Positions 12,157 through 13,662 of a DNA stretch of 13,662 nt are shown here, piece by piece. The stretch comes from Anaerolineae bacterium (GTDB lineage: Bacteria > Chloroflexota > Anaerolineae > Anaerolineales > Villigracilaceae). Position 1 is the stretch's first letter. Every line of letters starts with the position of its first letter. The notes under the pieces were generated by a model. That model did not search any database and was not told the origin of the DNA. It worked only from the letters and a program-made list of their open reading frames with translations. The position numbers were made by a program, and so were the translations under genes. The DNA is taken from assembly GCA_003694975.1 (NCBI GenBank), contig RFJH01000150.1:1-13662 (forward strand). The letters are read 5' to 3'.

Positions 12157-13662
12157 TTCCCCCTCCGCGAACCGGCAGATCGCCCGCGCCGCCGGCACGG
12201 TCATGGTGGCCTTCGTCTTCAGCCAGATCACCGGCCTGGCACGGCGCATCCTGGTCGCGGGAGCATTCGGGGCCGGCGCCGAATTGGACGCCTTCATCGC
12301 CGCCAATCGCGTCTCCGAGACGCTCTTCAACCTGGTGGCAGGCGGAGCCCTCGGCTCGGCCTTCATCCCCACTTTCACCGCCCTCCTGGCACGAGGGGAC
12401 AGACGGGGGGCCTGGAGATTGGCCTCCGCGGTGGGAAACCTCATCTTCCTCACGCTGGGAACCCTGGCCGCCCTGGCCGCCCTCTTCGCCCCTCAGATCG
12501 TGCGCTACGCCCTGGCCCCTGGCTTCGCCGCAGATGCCTCCCAATTCGCCCTCACCGTCTCCCTGATGCGCATTCAACTTCTGGCCGCCGTCCTCTTCGG
12601 CCTGAGCGGCCTGGTAATGGGCATCCTCAACTCGCATCAGGTCTTCTTCATCCCCGCACTGACGCCCGCGATGTACCAACTGGGAATGATCTTCGGCGTG
12701 CTGGCATTGGTCCCACGCATGGGCATCCACGGCCTGGCCTGGGGTGTGGTCATCGGAGCCGCGTTCCATCTTCTCCTACAGGTTCCCACCCTCTTGAAAC
12801 AGGGAGGGCACTACACCTTCACGCTGGGATGGGGCAATGCCGATGTTGGGGAGGTCATCCGCCTGATGGGGCCGCGCCTGGTAGGCGTCGCCGTGGTGCA
12901 ATTAAATTTCTGGGTCAACACCTGGCTGGCATCTCGTATGCCGGAGGGGAGCGTAGCGGGCATCGAGTACGGCTTCGCGCTGATGCTCATGGCGCAGGTC
13001 GCCATCGCGCAGTCCATCGCCACGGCGGCCATGCCCACACTGGCCGCCCAGTTCGCCCTGGGGAAACTGGACGAGATGCGCACCTCGCTGGCCGCCAGTC
13101 TGCGGGGGGTGCTCTTGCTCTCCGCGCCCGCCACGGCGGGTTTGATTCTGCTGCGGCGTCCCCTGATCGCCATGCTCTACCAGCGCGGCGAATTCGGGCC
13201 ACGCTCCACCGAACTGGTCGCCTGGGCGCTGCTGTGGTACGCCGCCGGTCTGATCGGGCACTCGGTGGTGGAGATTCTGGCGCGCGCCTTCTACGCCCTG
13301 CACGATACGAAAACGCCCGTCTTGGTTGGGGCGACGGCGATGAGCCTGAACGTGGGATTCAGTTTCGCCTTCGCGGCGCTCTTCGAGCGAGTCGGCTGGA
13401 TGCCTCATGGCGGTCTGGCGTTGGCGAACTCCCTGGCGACCGCGCTGGAGATGAGCGGCCTGCTGTTTCTGATGCAGCGTCGGCTGGGAGGAATAGAGGG
13501 GAAGAAGATCGCGCGCGGGGCGGGACAGGCAGCGTTGGCGACGCTGGGGATGGCACTCGCGCTGGGGGCATGGGTGCGGGCTGCGGGTCCGCGCGCCGCG
13601 TGGTTGGTCACCCTGGGGGGGATGGGAATCGGAGCGACAGTCTACGCGCTGGGGATGTGGGC
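12143..13662 (+). CDS. murJ: MurJ/MviN-type polyprenyl-linked glycan flippase (partial, runs off right edge)
   Basis: 506 codons are visible from ATG 12143 and the frame is open to the edge; about 500-530 is usual, so little is missing. Strongly hydrophobic with many membrane segments. MviN-family signatures: RQIARAAGTVMVAFVFSQIT, GLARRILVAGAFGAGAELDA, FNLVAGGALGSAFIPTFTAL, and later AFYALHDTKTPVLVG. The family flips lipid II across the membrane for peptidoglycan synthesis. By gapless hand alignment to E. coli MurJ, R24 (here R34) and D39 (D49) are kept, but R18, R52 and R270 correspond to Gln28, Phe62 and Ala279. That may reflect a phylum-level variant or a different substrate. AAGGGG (12136-12141) is only 1 nt from ATG 12143 but 7 nt from in-frame TTG 12149, which could be the true start. 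Translationally coupled to the FkbM gene. Confidence 0.9.
   Translation, partial: MPLSDSPSANRQIARAAGTVMVAFVFSQITGLARRILVAGAFGAGAELDAFIAANRVSETLFNLVAGGALGSAFIPTFTALLARGDRRGAWRLASAVGNLIFLTLGTLAALAALFAPQIVRYALAPGFAADASQFALTVSLMRIQLLAAVLFGLSGLVMGILNSHQVFFIPALTPAMYQLGMIFGVLALVPRMGIHGLAWGVVIGAAFHLLLQVPTLLKQGGHYTFTLGWGNADVGEVIRLMGPRLVGVAVVQLNFWVNTWLASRMPEGSVAGIEYGFALMLMAQVAIAQSIATAAMPTLAAQFALGKLDEMRTSLAASLRGVLLLSAPATAGLILLRRPLIAMLYQRGEFGPRSTELVAWALLWYAAGLIGHSVVEILARAFYALHDTKTPVLVGATAMSLNVGFSFAFAALFERVGWMPHGGLALANSLATALEMSGLLFLMQRRLGGIEGKKIARGAGQAALATLGMALALGAWVRAAGPRAAWLVTLGGMGIGATVYALGMW

Noticed and set aside
10633..12453. Very long minus-strand open frame (606 codons) opposite the lipoprotein, FkbM and flippase genes
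   Set aside because: It crosses three well-supported plus-strand genes, has no recognisable domain and an Arg/Gly/Asp/Val-biased composition typical of antisense frames in GC-rich coding DNA.

Overview
The window looks like chromosome of a GC-rich bacterium of the Chloroflexota, most likely the Anaerolineae. That placement is inference from family content, not from a marker gene: several lipoproteins and membrane proteins carry Pro/Thr/Ser-rich linkers, an ECF sigma factor is paired with a DUF5667-type anti-sigma protein, DUF5666 domains occur twice, and VanW, LCP and MurJ-like envelope genes cluster. No rRNA, tRNA, CRISPR array, insertion sequence or phage gene was seen, and no gene-free stretch exceeds about 140 bases.

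Layout. At the left edge (minus strand) is the first part of a dCTP deaminase gene, interrupted at codon 108 by what reads as the start of an intein. Divergent from it are two overlapping plus-strand genes (457-1646) for paralogous membrane-anchored proteins with one shared N-terminal motif. A perfect 9-bp hairpin then separates them from a long minus-strand block (1698-10275). Read in the direction of transcription, the block runs: PLD-like lipoprotein, DUF5666 lipoprotein, ECF sigma factor, anti-sigma factor, ICMT/PEMT-like membrane methyltransferase, VanW protein, Trm112-like zinc protein, HEAT-repeat protein, LCP (LytR-CpsA-Psr) protein. Divergent again on the plus strand are a small lipoprotein (10444-11136), an FkbM-family methyltransferase and a MurJ/MviN-type flippase that runs off the right edge.

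How the genes fit together. Most of the window concerns the cell envelope: an LCP glycopolymer ligase, a VanW protein, a lipid-linked-oligosaccharide flippase, three predicted lipoproteins and a membrane stress regulator (sigma/anti-sigma, overlapping by 8 nt). The sigma pair and the adjacent DUF5666 lipoprotein share a domain type and acidic, His-containing tails, so they may form one surface-sensing module; that is inference.

Most notable points: the dCTP deaminase intein at the catalytic loop; a flippase lacking three of the four arginines essential in E. coli MurJ; a recurring promoter style (extended -10, or -10 placed 6-7 nt before the ATG, implying leaderless mRNAs); and a 5' leader able to fold over the ribosome binding site of the DUF5666 lipoprotein gene.
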